This document shows, one piece after another, positions 1 to 15,235 of a DNA stretch of 64,000 bases. The notes under the pieces are model-generated. The model saw only the letters and a list, made by a program, of their open reading frames with translations, did no database searches and was not told the DNA's origin. The DNA comes from Doris montereyensis (lineage: Eukaryota > Mollusca > Gastropoda > Nudibranchia > Dorididae), in NCBI GenBank assembly GCA_037039925.1, contig JAXRKP010000063.1, positions 347,667 to 411,666 of the forward strand, in the 5' to 3' direction. The first letter of the stretch is position 1. Every line of letters begins with the position of its first letter. A program made the position numbers and the translations under genes.

Positions 1-515
1 TTCAATAGCTCCTTTAAGGCTGTTAGGGCTCATACTATTAGGTAGATCAATAGCTCCTTTAAGGCTGTTAGGCTCATAGGTAGATCTCTCATTTAAAAGG
101 CTGTTACGATAAATAGCTCCTTTAAGGCTGTTAGGGCTCATACTAGGTAGATCAATAGCTCCTTTAAGGCTGTTAGGGCTCATAGGTAGATCAAAAGCTC
201 CTTTAAGGCTGTTAGGCTCATAGGTAGATCAAAAGCTCCTTTAAGGCTGGTAGGGCTCATAGGTAGATCAATAGCTCCTTTAAAGCTGTTGGGCTGGTAG
301 ATCAAAAGCTCCTTTAAGGCTGTTAGAGGTAGATCAATAGCTCCTTTAAGGCTGTTAGATCAATAGCTCCTTTAAGGCTGTTAGGCTCATACTATTAGGT
401 AGATCAATAGCTCATTTAAGGCTGTTAGGGCTCATAGCTAGATCAATAGCTCCTTTAAGGCTGTTAGGGCTCATAGCTAGATAAATAGCTCCTTTAAGGC
501 TGGTAGGGCTCATAA
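1..515. repeat. Satellite/minisatellite, about 40-bp unit
   Basis: At least a dozen imperfect units built on AGCTCCTTTAAGGCTGTTAG followed by GGCTCATAGGTAGATCAATA. Lengths vary through loss of the GGCTCATA or TACTATTAGG parts. The array is cut by the left edge of the window, so its full size is unknown. No coding frame runs through it. Confidence 0.95.
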
Positions 516-540
516 AGGGGATTCGGTAGTCTAAATGTAA

Positions 541-865
<325 letters not shown>

Positions 866-3090
866 TTCTTTATCAGTTCCAATTCTACCTTTCGGTGTAT
901 GGGTTCAGGTGTCCGAGATGATCTTTCTCCAGGATACCCTGTCCTGGCATTTCCTGTTTACTTCCAAAAAAGTTAAATTTCTATGCTTCAATGCCTCTTT
1001 TATATCTTCTTCTCACTTTCTCCGAGGTCTATCTTTTTGTCTTTACCTTGGGCTTTAGCACTGTCTACTGATTTAGCTATTTTATTGTCATTTATTCTGT
1101 TTACATGCCTTAAACCATCTGAATTGATTTGTTTCTATCTTAGTTTTTATGCCATCTGCTTTGGTTTGACCTCTTATTGGTGTGTTTCTGATTTTGTCTC
1201 TTTTAGTTGTCCCTACTGCTCTTAGATATGTCATTTCAACTGCCTGTACGCTACTGTATTCTCTACTGTCTAAGGTCCAGGTTTCGCTGCCATAGAGGAG
1301 AGTAGGACAATAAACTGTGTTGCATACTGCCATTTTGGTTTTTGTTGACAATTTTTGCTTACTTACAAATGCCTTTTTCCTAGATGGTCATATATTGCAC
1401 TTGCCTTTTGATTCTTTGGCTAATTTCTTCTCTTAGTTTTCCCTCTGGAGTTAATCATTACTTCTAGGTAATTGTAGCCTTAAACTCGTTCTAAATACTC
1501 CTGTCCAATTTAAGATTTTGTGTTTTAGCTTCCTAGTTACTAGCATTGTTTTGTTTTCTTTGCATTTACTTTCATTCCTCTTTTATTTAGTTCATTGTTC
1601 ATACTGTTGATATTCGACTGAAGGTCACGTTCTGATTTTCCAAACAGAACTAAATCATCAGCAAATGAAAGCATTGATACATTTTACTGGTTTGAGCTTC
1701 CACATACCTACATTCATTTTCTTCACTTTTGAGGATGCATTTGCGACTGAATCCATCAATGTGATAAACAAAAGAGGACTTAGGATACAACCCTGTCTTA
1801 CTCCTATATCTACATCAAATTCTACAGATATGTTTCCAGTTACTCTCATTGCACATGTTGGTTTATTGTAAAAAACTTTTAATGGCTTCTATTAAATTTT
1901 TGCTTTACATTGTGTTCTTTTAAAGAATGCCATAGTGTCCCTCCTCACAATGTCAAATGCCTTTTCTAAGTCAATAAAACACAGGTGCAAGTCAATGTTT
2001 TCTCTCAAGGAATTTTTCTATTATTTGTCTAATGTAAATATGTGGTCTTGTAAACTTCTTCCTGGTCTAAATCCACTCTGATGCTCTTCAATCAGATCCT
2101 CTACTCTTTCCTTAGTCTCATTTCCAGTATCCTCTATAGTTTGAGCATATACTTTTCCTGGAACTATCTAAATGATTCCCTCTATAGTTTGAACGTTTCA
2201 TAGTTTATCCTTTCTTATGTATTGATCTGCTCTGAGGCTTTTCCTATTTTCCACTTTTCTTACTAGCTGTTTTGGATTTCTTCCATTGATATATCTACAT
2301 CTTCAGCTGTCTCCTCTGGATTACTTGATACTCTTACTAATTGATCTGTACTCCTTGTTGCATACGTTCTGGGGATTATGGAATTGTTAAAAATAATTTC
2401 TCCACGTTTCCATGATTTCGATGTCTCCTTTCATTATTTCTCCTTTGGCATTCTTAATTTGTCGTATTGGGCATGCTTTGGTCTTTCTCATGCTCTTGAT
2501 TGCCCCCAGAACAGCTTTTGATTTCCTTTGATAGCTTTCTCTCTGGTCCAAACTCTCTTCCGATTGTTTGCTGTTTTAGCTTTCCTCGCTTTCTTTAGGC
2601 GATAGTTCTTTTATTCACGTAATCTATCCTATCCTCTGTCCTTTTGTTTGCAAGTATTTTCACGACATCCTTCTTTTCTTGATCTTGGTCTTGACATTCT
2701 CATTCCACCATGCTGTTCTTCTCTTATCTCCTTTAATTTGCTTCCTACCACAGACCTCTTCAGTACAGCCGAGGAGTGTTTCTTTATACATCTGCCACTT
2801 TTCTTCTATTGTACTATCATTCAGACCCATCTGTCTTTCACTGATTAATCTTTTTATCCTAGATTAGTATACATGTTTTACTACTGGTTTATTTGGTTCC
2901 TCTATTTTGAGTTTAGTAGCTTTCTTCTCTTTCCTTTTCTGTATGTTTTCCTCAGTCAGTAATCTCATTTGGCAATCACTAAGTGATGATCACTAAATAT
3001 TTCTGCTGCTCTGTTTACTCTTGCATCCAACGTACTGTAAAAAAAGGGAGCTTTGCTATTATGTAGGCTATCATTCATTTTTCACACCCC
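866..3090 (-). mobile_element. RTE-like LINE copy A, 5'-truncated
   Basis: Read on the minus strand, this holds the end of the endonuclease domain, the linker, the RT and the C-terminus, matching copies B, C and D. The RT box GVRQGCILSPLLF is intact at about 1800 and the thumb/C-terminal block (VYCPTLLYGSETWTLDSREY) is at 1250-1330. Stops and frameshifts break the frame into pieces under 90 codons. Its 5' end falls just where an ATT array starts; its 3' end is next to another. Confidence 0.88.
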
Positions 3091-3094
3091 ATTA

Positions 3095-3106
3095 TCATAA
3101 TCATTA

Positions 3107-3172
<66 letters not shown>

Positions 3173-3218
3173 CATCATCATCATCATCATTATAATTGTT
3201 ATTATTATTTTATATATG

Positions 3219-3303
<85 letters not shown>

Positions 3304-3318
3304 TTACTATTATTATTA

Positions 3319-3383
<65 letters not shown>
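3095..3383. repeat. Trinucleotide microsatellite (ATT)n
   Basis: Almost pure ATT with a short ATC block at about 3171-3190. The long Ile/Tyr-rich frame across it is an artefact of the repeat. Confidence 0.97.
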
Positions 3384-3385
<2 letters not shown>

Positions 3386-3726
3386 CTCTTTATTTCAAAT
3401 AATCTTAGATAATGGTTTCTTCCACTTTTCTAGTTATCTACTATTTGTGAGGCTTGGATAGATCTAGAGAATATACATGTAGCTCTAAAATTAGGAATCT
3501 AATAAAGTGCTACATTTAACTTCGTTTCGGTTAAAACTGCATTAGATAGATGAATAATTTTATGTAGAGTTTAAATCTATATATATCCAGGCCGGTAGAA
3601 AGATATCTAGATCTGAATCTTAAGTCTATACTCGAGATCAAATATCTCCTGTCTTGACGATTACTAGGCCGATATAACTGGAGACCAGTCAATAACAAAT
3701 TTTGGTTTAAGTTAAGAAAACAGTTA
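3384..3726. other. Unassigned spacer
   Basis: AT-rich sequence between an ATT array and LINE copy B. It holds a cluster of AGATCT/ATCTAG/CTCGAG-like short palindromes at about 3590-3650, similar to 58755-58795. No gene was recognised. Confidence 0.5.
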
Positions 3727-5590
3727 GCTACCTTTCTTTCTTTCTTTGTCAATTCCCATCCTACCTTCCAGTGTATGGGTTTAGATGTCCGAAATTACCT
3801 TTCTCCGGGCTGCCTTGTCCTGGCATTTTGTTTCCTTCTGTGAAGATTAAATTTCTTTGCTTTAATGCCTCTTCTAAATCTTCTTCACACTTTTTCCGAG
3901 GTATACATTTTGGTCTTTTATCTTAGGTCATAGCAGTGTATACTGATTTGGCTATTCTATTATCATTCATTCTGTTTACATGCCCAAACACCTCAGTTGA
4001 TTTATTTCTATCTCAGCTCTTAAACCCTCGGTTTTGGTTTGATCTCTTAATGTTGTGTTTCTGATTTGGTCTCTTTTAGTTTGCCTTACTACTCTTCTTT
4101 GATATTTCATTTCAGCTGCTTGTATTCTACTGGATTCTCTACTGTCCAAGGTCCAGGCTTCACTGCCATGGAGGAGAGTAGGACGATAAATTGTGTTGTA
4201 TACTGCCATTTTGGTTTTTGTTTATATTTTTTATTTACCTTTCTGGTTATGTTGTCATTGCCTTTTGGATTCTCTGGATGATCATCTCTTAGTTTTTCCC
4301 TGAGTTAATCATTATGCCTCTGTAATTGTAGCTTTGAACTTGTTCTAACTTTTCTCTGCCCATTGTAAGATTGCGTGTTTTAGTTTCTCTGGTTACAAGT
4401 GTGGTTATTGTTTTCTTTGGATTTAATTTCATTCCTTATTTATTTAGTTCATTATTCAGCATGTTGATATTATACTGAAGGTCACTTCCTGATTTTCCAA
4501 AGAAAACTAAATCGTCAACAAATGAAACCATGGATACATTTACTGGTTTGAGATTTCACATATCTACATTCATTTTCTTCATTTTTGAGGATGTCTTCGA
4601 GACTGAATCCATAAATATGATACTCAAACGAGGACTTAGAATGTCTTACTCACATATATACATCAATTTTTTAGATAAGTTTACAGCTACTATCACTGCA
4701 CACGTTGGTGGTTTATTGTAAAACAAAACATTTTCATGGCTTCTATTAAACGTTGCTCTACATTATGTTCTTTTCAAGAATGCCATAGATCATCCCTCCT
4801 CGCGATGTGGAATGCCTTTTCTAATGGTTCTCTCATAGAATTTCCCCCTTATTTGACTAATCGTAAATATGTGGCGTTCTGTACTTCTTTCTGGTATAAA
4901 TCCACTCTGATGTTCTTCAATATGATCATCTATTCATTTCCTTAGTCGCATTTCTAGAACCCTGGCATAAACCTTTACTGGTGCGCTTAGTAATAGTGAT
5001 ATTTCTCTATAGTTTCAGCATTCTATAGTTGATCCTTTCTTATGTATTGGTACTAGTACCGTTCCCTTACTCCAGTCGTCTTGCACCTATTTTAACCCCC
5101 ATGCTTTTGACATATTGCGTAGAGTGATATGTTTGCCTCTCTCCCTTGGCTTTTAATCATTTCTGAATAAACTTGGTCTGCTCCTAACTTTTCGTATAGC
5201 TTTTTTGGATTTCTTTCATTTACATATTTACATATTCAGCTGTCTCATAAAGATTACTTAGTATTCTTACTGGGTGATCTGTACTCCTTTGTTTCATATG
5301 TTTTGGAGGGATCATGTAATTGCTGAACATACTTTCTTGACCTCTTTGTCCAAACTCTTACCATTGTCCTGTTTTGCTTTCATCGCTTCCTCTTTGCTGA
5401 TCTTTCATTCACGCATATAGTCTAATCTATTATCTGGCCTCTATTTGCAAGTATTTCTTCCAGGCATTCTTTTTTTCTTTTGATCTAAGTTTTGACATTT
5501 TCATTCCACCATGCCTTCTTTTTCCTATCTCCTTTAATTTGTTTCCCCACAGACCTCTTCAGTACTACTAGGGAGTTTTCTCCTTCTTTA
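3727..5590 (-). mobile_element. RTE-like LINE copy B, 3' half
   Basis: The minus strand runs from the linker after the endonuclease domain (match to copy C at about 6830) through the RT to the 3' end, which finishes in three to four AAAG units as in copy D. Recognisable pieces include MAVYNTIYRPTLLHGSEAWT at about 4150-4209. The frame is broken many times. Its inner end faces the 5' end of copy C, giving an inverted pair. Confidence 0.85.
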
Positions 5591-5639
5591 CCTAGTAAAT
5601 GTATACCACTCGATGTCTCTACATTGTTACCTAGTACTA

Positions 5640-7660
5640 GGCGTTACACTAAACAACCTGCTGCCTTGCAGGCGGTCTAGACTGACCAAAGGCTAAGAGA
5701 CTTAACCCTGACAGAAAATAACAACCGGCTGCCTTGCATGCTGGTCTTGAATTACTAAAGGCTAAGGGAGTTAACCCTGACAGAAAATAACAACGCCTGG
5801 AAGGGGGCCTCAATGTGACAGCCCCACCATCTACCTAGCGTACAGTGGGCTAATCCCCTGCTTTTCCAAAACCAAACAAATTCAGAGAAATAAATTCGAT
5901 ATAACCGGCTTGATCTTTCAAGTAAAATTGGAAACGAATACGGACTGTGATTTTTGGAACATGGAATGTTAGGTCAATAAATGGAAAAGAGTTATAATTA
6001 GTTGAAGAAATGGAAAAATTCAAAAAGGACAAGGAATAGAAAATGTAGGACCGAATCACATTTTAATCTTCTCAGGAGTAGATGTCAAAGATAAAACTAG
6101 AGCAGGAGTAGGCCTCCTAGTGCATAAAGGCATGAAAGGTTACTAGAAAGTTGGAAATTTATAAGCCCACTGCTATTAGAGGTAAATAATAAACCAAAAG
6201 GAAGAGAAATTAAATTATTAATAGTTTATGGACCAAACAAAGATGCCACCAAAGAAGAAAAAGATATCTTCGAAAAAGATCTACAAATAGCTGCAGAGAA
6301 TCTTAAACCCAAACAGGAACTAATGCTTTTCAGAGATTTAAATGCTGGAGAAGGCAATAATGTAGAACCATCAGGAGGAGTAATAGGTAAAGAAGGAGAG
6401 ACAACAACTTCTCCAAATGGAGAGAGACTCATACATTTTTGCCTAAAGAATAACATGAAAATAGCCAACACCTTTTTTCCTCATAAAGATATCCACAAAT
6501 ATACAAGAGTAAATGAAGATAGGTGTGAAAAGTCAATGGCAGACTATATAATAGTTAGCAGCTCCCTTTTTTACACTACATTGGATGCAAGAATAAACAG
6601 AGGAGCAGAAATAATTAGTGATCATCACTTAGTGATTGCCAAAATGAGATTACTGACTGAAGAAAACAGACAGAAAAGGAAAGAGAAGAAAGCTACTAAA
6701 CTCAAAATAGAGGAGCTAAATAAACCGGTAGTAAAACAGGTATACCAACCTAGGATAAAAAGATTTATCAGTGATAGACAGATGAATCTGAATGATAGCA
6801 CAATAGTAGAAAAGTGGCAGATCTATAAAGAAACACTCCTCAGTTGTACTGAAGAGGTCTGTGGTAAGAAACAAATTAAAGGAGATGGGAAAAGAACAGC
6901 ATGGTGGAATGAGAATGTCAAGACTAAGATCAAAGAAAAGAAGGATGTCTGGAAGAAATACTTGCAAACAAAGAGATCCAGAGGATAGGATAGATTACAG
7001 TGAGTAAAAGAACTATCGCCCAAAGGAGGAAGTTAGGAAAGCAAAACAGGAACAATGGGAAGAGTTTGGACAAAGACTTCAAGAAAGCTACCAAGGAAAG
7101 CAAAAGCTGTTCTGGGGGGCAATGAAGAGCATGAGAAAGACCAAAGCATGCCCAGTACGACAAATTAAGAATGCCAAAGGAGAAATAATGAAAGAAGACA
7201 GCGAAGTCATGGAAACATGGAGAAAGCATTTTGACCAATTCACATAATCCCTCCAGAACGCATGAAACAAGGAGTAAAGATCAACTAGTAAGAGTAAACA
7301 AGTTAATCCAGAGGAGACAGCTGAAGATGTGGATATATCAATGGAAGAAATCCAAACAGCTATAAGAAAAGTGAAATTAGGAAAAGCCCCAGGAGCAGAT
7401 CAAGTTTATCCAGAATTGATTAAAAACCAAGGGAGAGAGGCAGACAAACTTGTACATGATGCAATATGCCAACAAGCATGGAAGTCCAAACAGGTGCCAG
7501 ACGACTGGAATAAGAGGGAACGGTAGTACCAATACATAAGAAAGCATCAAGCTATGGAATGCTCAAAACTATAGAGGGATATCACTCCTTAGCGTTCCAG
7601 GAAAAGCATATGCCAGGATACTGGAAATGAGACTAAGGAAAAGAGTAGAGGACAGCCGCC
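5640..7660 (+). mobile_element. RTE-like LINE copy C, 5' half
   Basis: It starts with two tandem 5' UTR units (core GACCAAAGGCTAAG), then a leader, then an endonuclease-like frame beginning near 5960 (GTWNV-like block). The longest frame, 6323-6988, encodes the second half of the endonuclease and the linker (SLFYTTLDARINRGAEIISD, DHHLVIAKMRL). It ends abruptly at the start of the RT domain at about 7655. A LINE that keeps its 5' end but loses its 3' end is unusual and points to rearrangement. Confidence 0.87.
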
Positions 7661-8264
7661 CACAAGTCGATACCGGTATTACAATAGTCAGCCTCCCTAC
7701 TGAAGATTGTGTCAACAGTACATATTATATATGTAAAATATATTACATGTATGTTGAATGAGAGCAAGAACAAAATACTATGCACACCCTAAAATGGGGG
7801 GGGAGTAAAAAGCAGTAAAATATATGTCATTACTTGTGAGAAATACCCAGAGAAATCTCAAGACTATGGAGGAAATAAATGGTAGATTTACAATAAATTT
7901 GGTTGATACCAAATGTCCCTCTTAAGGGCATATTACACTAGCAAATGCCCAAAGGTATAGGCGTGATATCCATTAACAAAGAAAATGTCATCTCCAAATT
8001 ACCTGAAATCTATCAATTCGTAAACAACAGATTGACTTACGAAGGCCAACATTAAACGTATACACTAACAGAATATCTATTGCATTGCGATACAGAAAAT
8101 TCCTTCACGCATTGAGACACAAAGTCAAGGCCGAGACAACCTTTTGCAAGAAAAGCTCCACGTGTTGTCTCAAAACGTGGAGGAGAATTGGGAATCTGCA
8201 CTCTCCCGCAACCGTTAAACAAAGCTCTTTCCAGAGAGAACGACAAGCTTCCTACATTTTGGAG
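7661..8264. other. Unassigned sequence
   Basis: About 600 bases with no recognisable gene or repeat relationship inside the window. The short frames here lack family resemblance. Confidence 0.5.
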
Positions 8265-8445
8265 GGGTGGGAGCGGACTCGGTATTCAAAAGCAAGGTCT
8301 CTCAACAACAAGGTCTTGGATTCGTGCCCGACAAGTTGAAAAAGTTTCTCGAGTTTTCGAGTAAAACCTACCTCCCTGTTCCTGGTAGGTGGATCGACAT
8401 CTAGTCCCTTCGGAGACGGACGATGAAAAAACATCAACATTGAAA
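8265..8445 (+). mobile_element. SINE family 3, partial copy
   Basis: It carries the tRNA-like box B region (GGTCTTGGATTCGTGCCC) and the body GTAGGTGGATCGACATCTAG followed by CGGAGACGGACGAT. These match 18660-18985 and 35187-35522. The 3' tail is missing. Confidence 0.75.
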
Positions 8446-8730
8446 CATCTGATGATATATTGCCGACTTAAGAGAACACAAGAATGTTCTTGATTGAAAA
8501 TCAAAGAGGGCATGTGATAAGTAAATTTTGACACAAAGTCAAGGAAATTGACCCCAATAATAATGTCATTCGTAGTTAAGGTCCCATAGATCAGGTTACC
8601 TATTGACCTAATATAATATTATATTTATTATTATGCATACCATACCATGGGTGATAACAAATATGGTTATTAGATCGATACAAATTACAATATTCGACAC
8701 TGAGGTTGAGTGGGTAGGCAGGAACGATAC
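8446..8730. other. Unassigned sequence
   Basis: AT-rich, with no gene or repeat recognised. Confidence 0.4.
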
Positions 8731-8962
8731 TATTTCAACTTTTTAATTATAAAACCTTTTGAAAATGGCGGCTTAGGTGAATGACAATCTTCTTAAAGAC
8801 GGAGAAAAATGAAACACGTCGATTCTGGTAGTATAATTCCGTAAACGAAAAGGATCTTGGTATCACTTAGAACCTACATACAACAATATAGCTACCGTAC
8901 TCTTAGTGGCCTGGCTACATAGCATTTGACACACATAGAACGACCAACTCAGAATTATAAAT
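8731..8962 (+). repeat. Dispersed repeat shared with 40072-40300
   Basis: Both copies share the order TTTTTAATTATAAAACC (or a close variant), TTGAAAATG, TTCTTAAAGAC or similar, GATCTTGG, ATCA followed by AACATA-like sequence, and CACTCAGAATTATA-like sequence near the end. The extent is about 230 bases, clearly diverged. It has no coding capacity and its class is unknown. Confidence 0.6.
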
Positions 8963-8989
8963 ACTATAATAAATTATTATATTCCTTGT

Positions 8990-10850
8990 TCCCCGTGTTT
9001 GGCTGCTTCTCTAGCAAGATGGTTTATGTATGCTCTTTTATTTGTTCTTGTTGTCCTTTTTTTAACGTCTTGGTGTATTTCCTTATATTCTAATTTATAT
9101 CTTTTCTTTATTCTTTGCGATTTTATATCCATCAATAGCTTCTTTGTGATTCTTATTTTTTTTCAATTGTCCGCAAAGTATCAATGGTAATTCATTCTTT
9201 CCTTTCTTCTGATTGGTTTCAATACACGTTTCAGTGGCCTTTGTGTCAATATTCTTAATGTCATCCAATTTCGAGTCTTCTTCGTCTTTATCTTAATGTG
9301 TCCGTTGCAATTTCGGTTGGTATTTGAAGTCTCTTATTTAGTAAAAAGGTGATCCCCACTTTTGGATCTCATAGTTTCTTTATGCCACACTGTGATCTTA
9401 GTATTCTTAGTATTTTCACTTGTTCAAGTTTTTCTCAGTTTAAGTTTTACTTTGGCTGCCAGAAGGTTGTGGTTAGAACCAACATCAGCCCCTCTTTCGA
9501 CCTTTATATTATGCAAGGATCTTTTCCAAGTATCATCTTATTAACATATGATAGTGGTTGTGGTTTCTTCTTTTTGGAGAATGCCAAGTCAGCAATTTTT
9601 TCCCTCTTTTTACAAATAAGGTCCATCCGATAACAAGATAACAAGGGGAACAAAGCTATTAATCTTTCAAGACTTAATGTAATTGCATTCATGATGCGAC
9701 ACCCTTCCTTTACTATAAGCGTTATTATTTTCAACGTTGGAATTCATATCTCCCATCACAATCTTTATTTCATGTCTCGGTACTACTTCTAGTTCAGCCT
9801 GTAGCTGCTCATAAAACTCCCCTTTGACGTCATTGCCGCTGTCATTTAAATGCCGCTGTCATAAAAACAAATTGTTAGGACGTAACACTGGATTATAGCA
9901 GTGTTTATGTTTACCTCTCATTCTGATTCTGATAAGTCTAGTGTTTACAGATTTGCATTCAATACGGTATTTTTATATTCCTTTCCTCAAGATTGTAACT
10001 ACCCCTTCATAATGCTTCTTATCATTTTTCCCTGATGATACATGTAACACATATGTTAGCTCTACGCATTCCTGATCCGTCCACCTGCTTTCATTGACAC
10101 AAATGATGTCCAAATTGTAGCATCTCATCTCTGATGTCATTTGAGCTAGTTTCCCTCTATGCATACATCGTTTTTACCTTTCGTAAACCTATATTCGATT
10201 CAGTTTTGACGTTAAGAACCTCCATCTTCCAGTCAATGGCTTCCTGTCGGCTTTCACCACTGTCATCCATACGAATATCTTGCGATAACTCCAGAAGCCC
10301 ATCACATCTAGATTTAGTAGAGGGGACTTTTTGATTCGCTGCTGTTTCGGCAAAAGAGATTCGTTTTAAAGGATATAGGCGTTAACCTATAAATGCCCAA
10401 CCCAACTCCCGATTCTGAAGAGCCGGGATTGATTTTGGAGAGTCATTCTTAAACACTTGCTTTCCAAAAATAATGAGTATTGTCTTCTTATTGTTTGAAA
10501 CAAGAGTTTTCCTTTTCCTAGGCGGACTGCCTTGCAAAACTCCATCTGCCGGGGATGACGGGTTGTTGTTGTTTGCTTTGTTTTTAGGTTGTTTTTCTGG
10601 TTTGATTGAGTGGGTTTTTTTTATTCGCCAGATTCCCCATTCATTAAGCTATGTAACCATTTGGACAAAGTAACGGCTCCACCCGTACGCTGTAGCTTCC
10701 TTTCGTGGTTTGGAATTGTTAGGTTAGTCAGGTTTACACTTTTAATTTTATTCGAAGCTGGACTTCATATCTGAATGTCGTTCCGCTACCCACCACAGGT
10801 GGACATCCTGGGTCGGGGTCGGTCACTCCGGGCGCTGACAAAACTCCCAA
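8990..10850 (-). mobile_element. Second LINE family: 5' UTR and endonuclease region, degenerate
   Basis: The minus strand at 10164-9973 encodes HRGKLAQMTSEMRCYNLDII, then CVNESRWTDQECVELTYVLH and GKNDKKHYEGVVTILRKGI. This is an apurinic-endonuclease-like N-terminus of a non-LTR retrotransposon. Further down come remnants of the domain's end and the linker. Sequence from 10400 to 10850 looks like the element's 5' UTR. Many stops; the RT is absent here. A 3' end of a similar type of LINE lies at 16488-16758. Confidence 0.65.
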
Positions 10851-11578
10851 GACTGTCAAAGTAACAATTAACACGTCAAAAGCAAAAATACTAGACCGCT
10901 ATTGAAACATCAATCTGTATTATAATATATAATTCTGAAGTAGTCATTCTTGGTGCACCAAAGGCCAAAGGTTATGTTGCCAAGCTACTAAACACTAAAA
11001 GTAAATACAATTTGCATGTTGGTTCTAAATTACCCCCACGATCGTCTTCGTTTGAGGATTTTTTATACCAAAGTGATATGATGTTTAATCAAGAGAAATG
11101 TTATTGGTTCCCCACCTGTCAGTAGAATTTAAATTCACCTTAGCCACCATTCTATTCTGGGTTTTTTATTATTTAAAAATTGGAATAGTATCGTTCACGA
11201 CTACCTGCGTAACCTAAGTATTGAATACTGCCTCGATATGATGATCATACTTGAAGTGAACTGGGGTATAACATGCATGTCGGCCGGATGGCCATATATG
11301 GAGGAGATGCTATCACTCACTATCTACTTTCAAGGATTAAATTGGATAAATGAATAATCATCGAAGAGCTTATCAAATATAACGTGTAATATTTGTTAGA
11401 ACCGTCGGCGAGTTACGTTAGTTACATCAATAAAGAACTGTTGTCGTTGTTTAAAGATAGAAGACAAATTTATAGATTAAGATGTATTTATAGTCCGTAT
11501 GCCCGCACAAGTGCAAGCTCACTGACTGTACATCATTTATCCCCCAGCAGACCATTGAGAAGAAAAACACTCAGACTC
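10851..11578. other. Unassigned sequence
   Basis: No gene, RNA or repeat recognised. Base composition is ordinary for this window. Confidence 0.4.
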
Positions 11579-12521
<943 letters not shown>

Positions 12522-12966
12522 CCCATTCGACTGACTGTGATTGTGATGTGCATAGATCCTTTAAATAGTTTTCCCTGACATTGACACAAAACTGATTCAA
12601 GCCATCAAAATGAGAGGTAAATAATATATTATATACGGCCTGTAATAATTATCTGACAAGGAATCTGCTCCGATAAAAACCTTTATGCCATCTGCCACCA
12701 GCACACCGCAAAGACCGAACACATGTATGTCAGTTGAAACTATTACTTTGTAATATGAGTCTATGAGTTGAAGTTGAAGAGATCTAGGAGGATTCCCGTC
12801 GGATATCGTAGTACACGTGTGTACATGTACGTGTATTAATAGAGGTGAGTCTGCATTGTGGACAACAAATCACCAGCTAGAAGATTTCGATGACTTTTTA
12901 TAAGACAAGAAATAAATAATACGATGGCGCAAGGGTTCGAATAACCGTATATACCAGCTTTTTTAC
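12522..12966. other. Unassigned spacer
   Basis: About 440 bases with no recognisable feature. Confidence 0.4.
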
Positions 12967-13652
<686 letters not shown>

Positions 13653-13960
13653 TCAGACAAACAGTGGGTATGGAGGCATATCACATATCTTTATTCGCCT
13701 ATTAATGCCTTTGAAAAACAACTTCATGAAAAAATCGTGAAGGCAAATTGAACAGCTTTTGTATGAGTTTTGAACTGTATTTCGTTAAGGTGTAGATCTG
13801 TTCATTTTTCTTTTTTATTTCCTTACTCGTCTAATCATTGAGAAAAGTATCGATGTATTTACTGTACACAAATATATATATACATATGAACAGTTTGAAA
13901 AAAAGATATAGGGTTGAGACGACCAGGTGTGAGATGTATGGATTAGAAGAGAAGGGTGCG
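13653..13960. other. Unassigned spacer
   Basis: No gene or repeat recognised. Confidence 0.4.
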
Positions 13961-13984
13961 GACGACGATGACGACGACGACGAC

Positions 13985-14042
<58 letters not shown>

Positions 14043-14043
14043 A
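13961..14043. repeat. Trinucleotide microsatellite (GAC)n(GAT)n(GGT)n
   Basis: Three related triplets follow each other without interruption. The poly-Asp, poly-Met and poly-His frames are artefacts. Confidence 0.95.
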
Positions 14044-15112
<1,069 letters not shown>

Positions 15113-15235
15113 TGATCTAAATTAAGGAGTAACACTGAGCCGGAACGATTAGCAGTGTCCATGAAAATTGAAAACCTGATTTGACCATCACCATAAATTG
15201 ATGCTTTGGCATTCGAAAAACTCCTATTCGACATC

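Noticed and set aside
1..515. CRISPR-like regularly spaced repeats
   Set aside because: Units are directly adjacent with internal deletions and no unique spacers; this is an ordinary satellite in animal DNA.
1088..1351. Minus-strand frame that looks like a separate small protein
   Set aside because: It is the C-terminal part of LINE copy A and matches copy D 45300-45560.
3021..3461. 146-codon Ile/Tyr-rich frame
   Set aside because: Translation of an ATT microsatellite.
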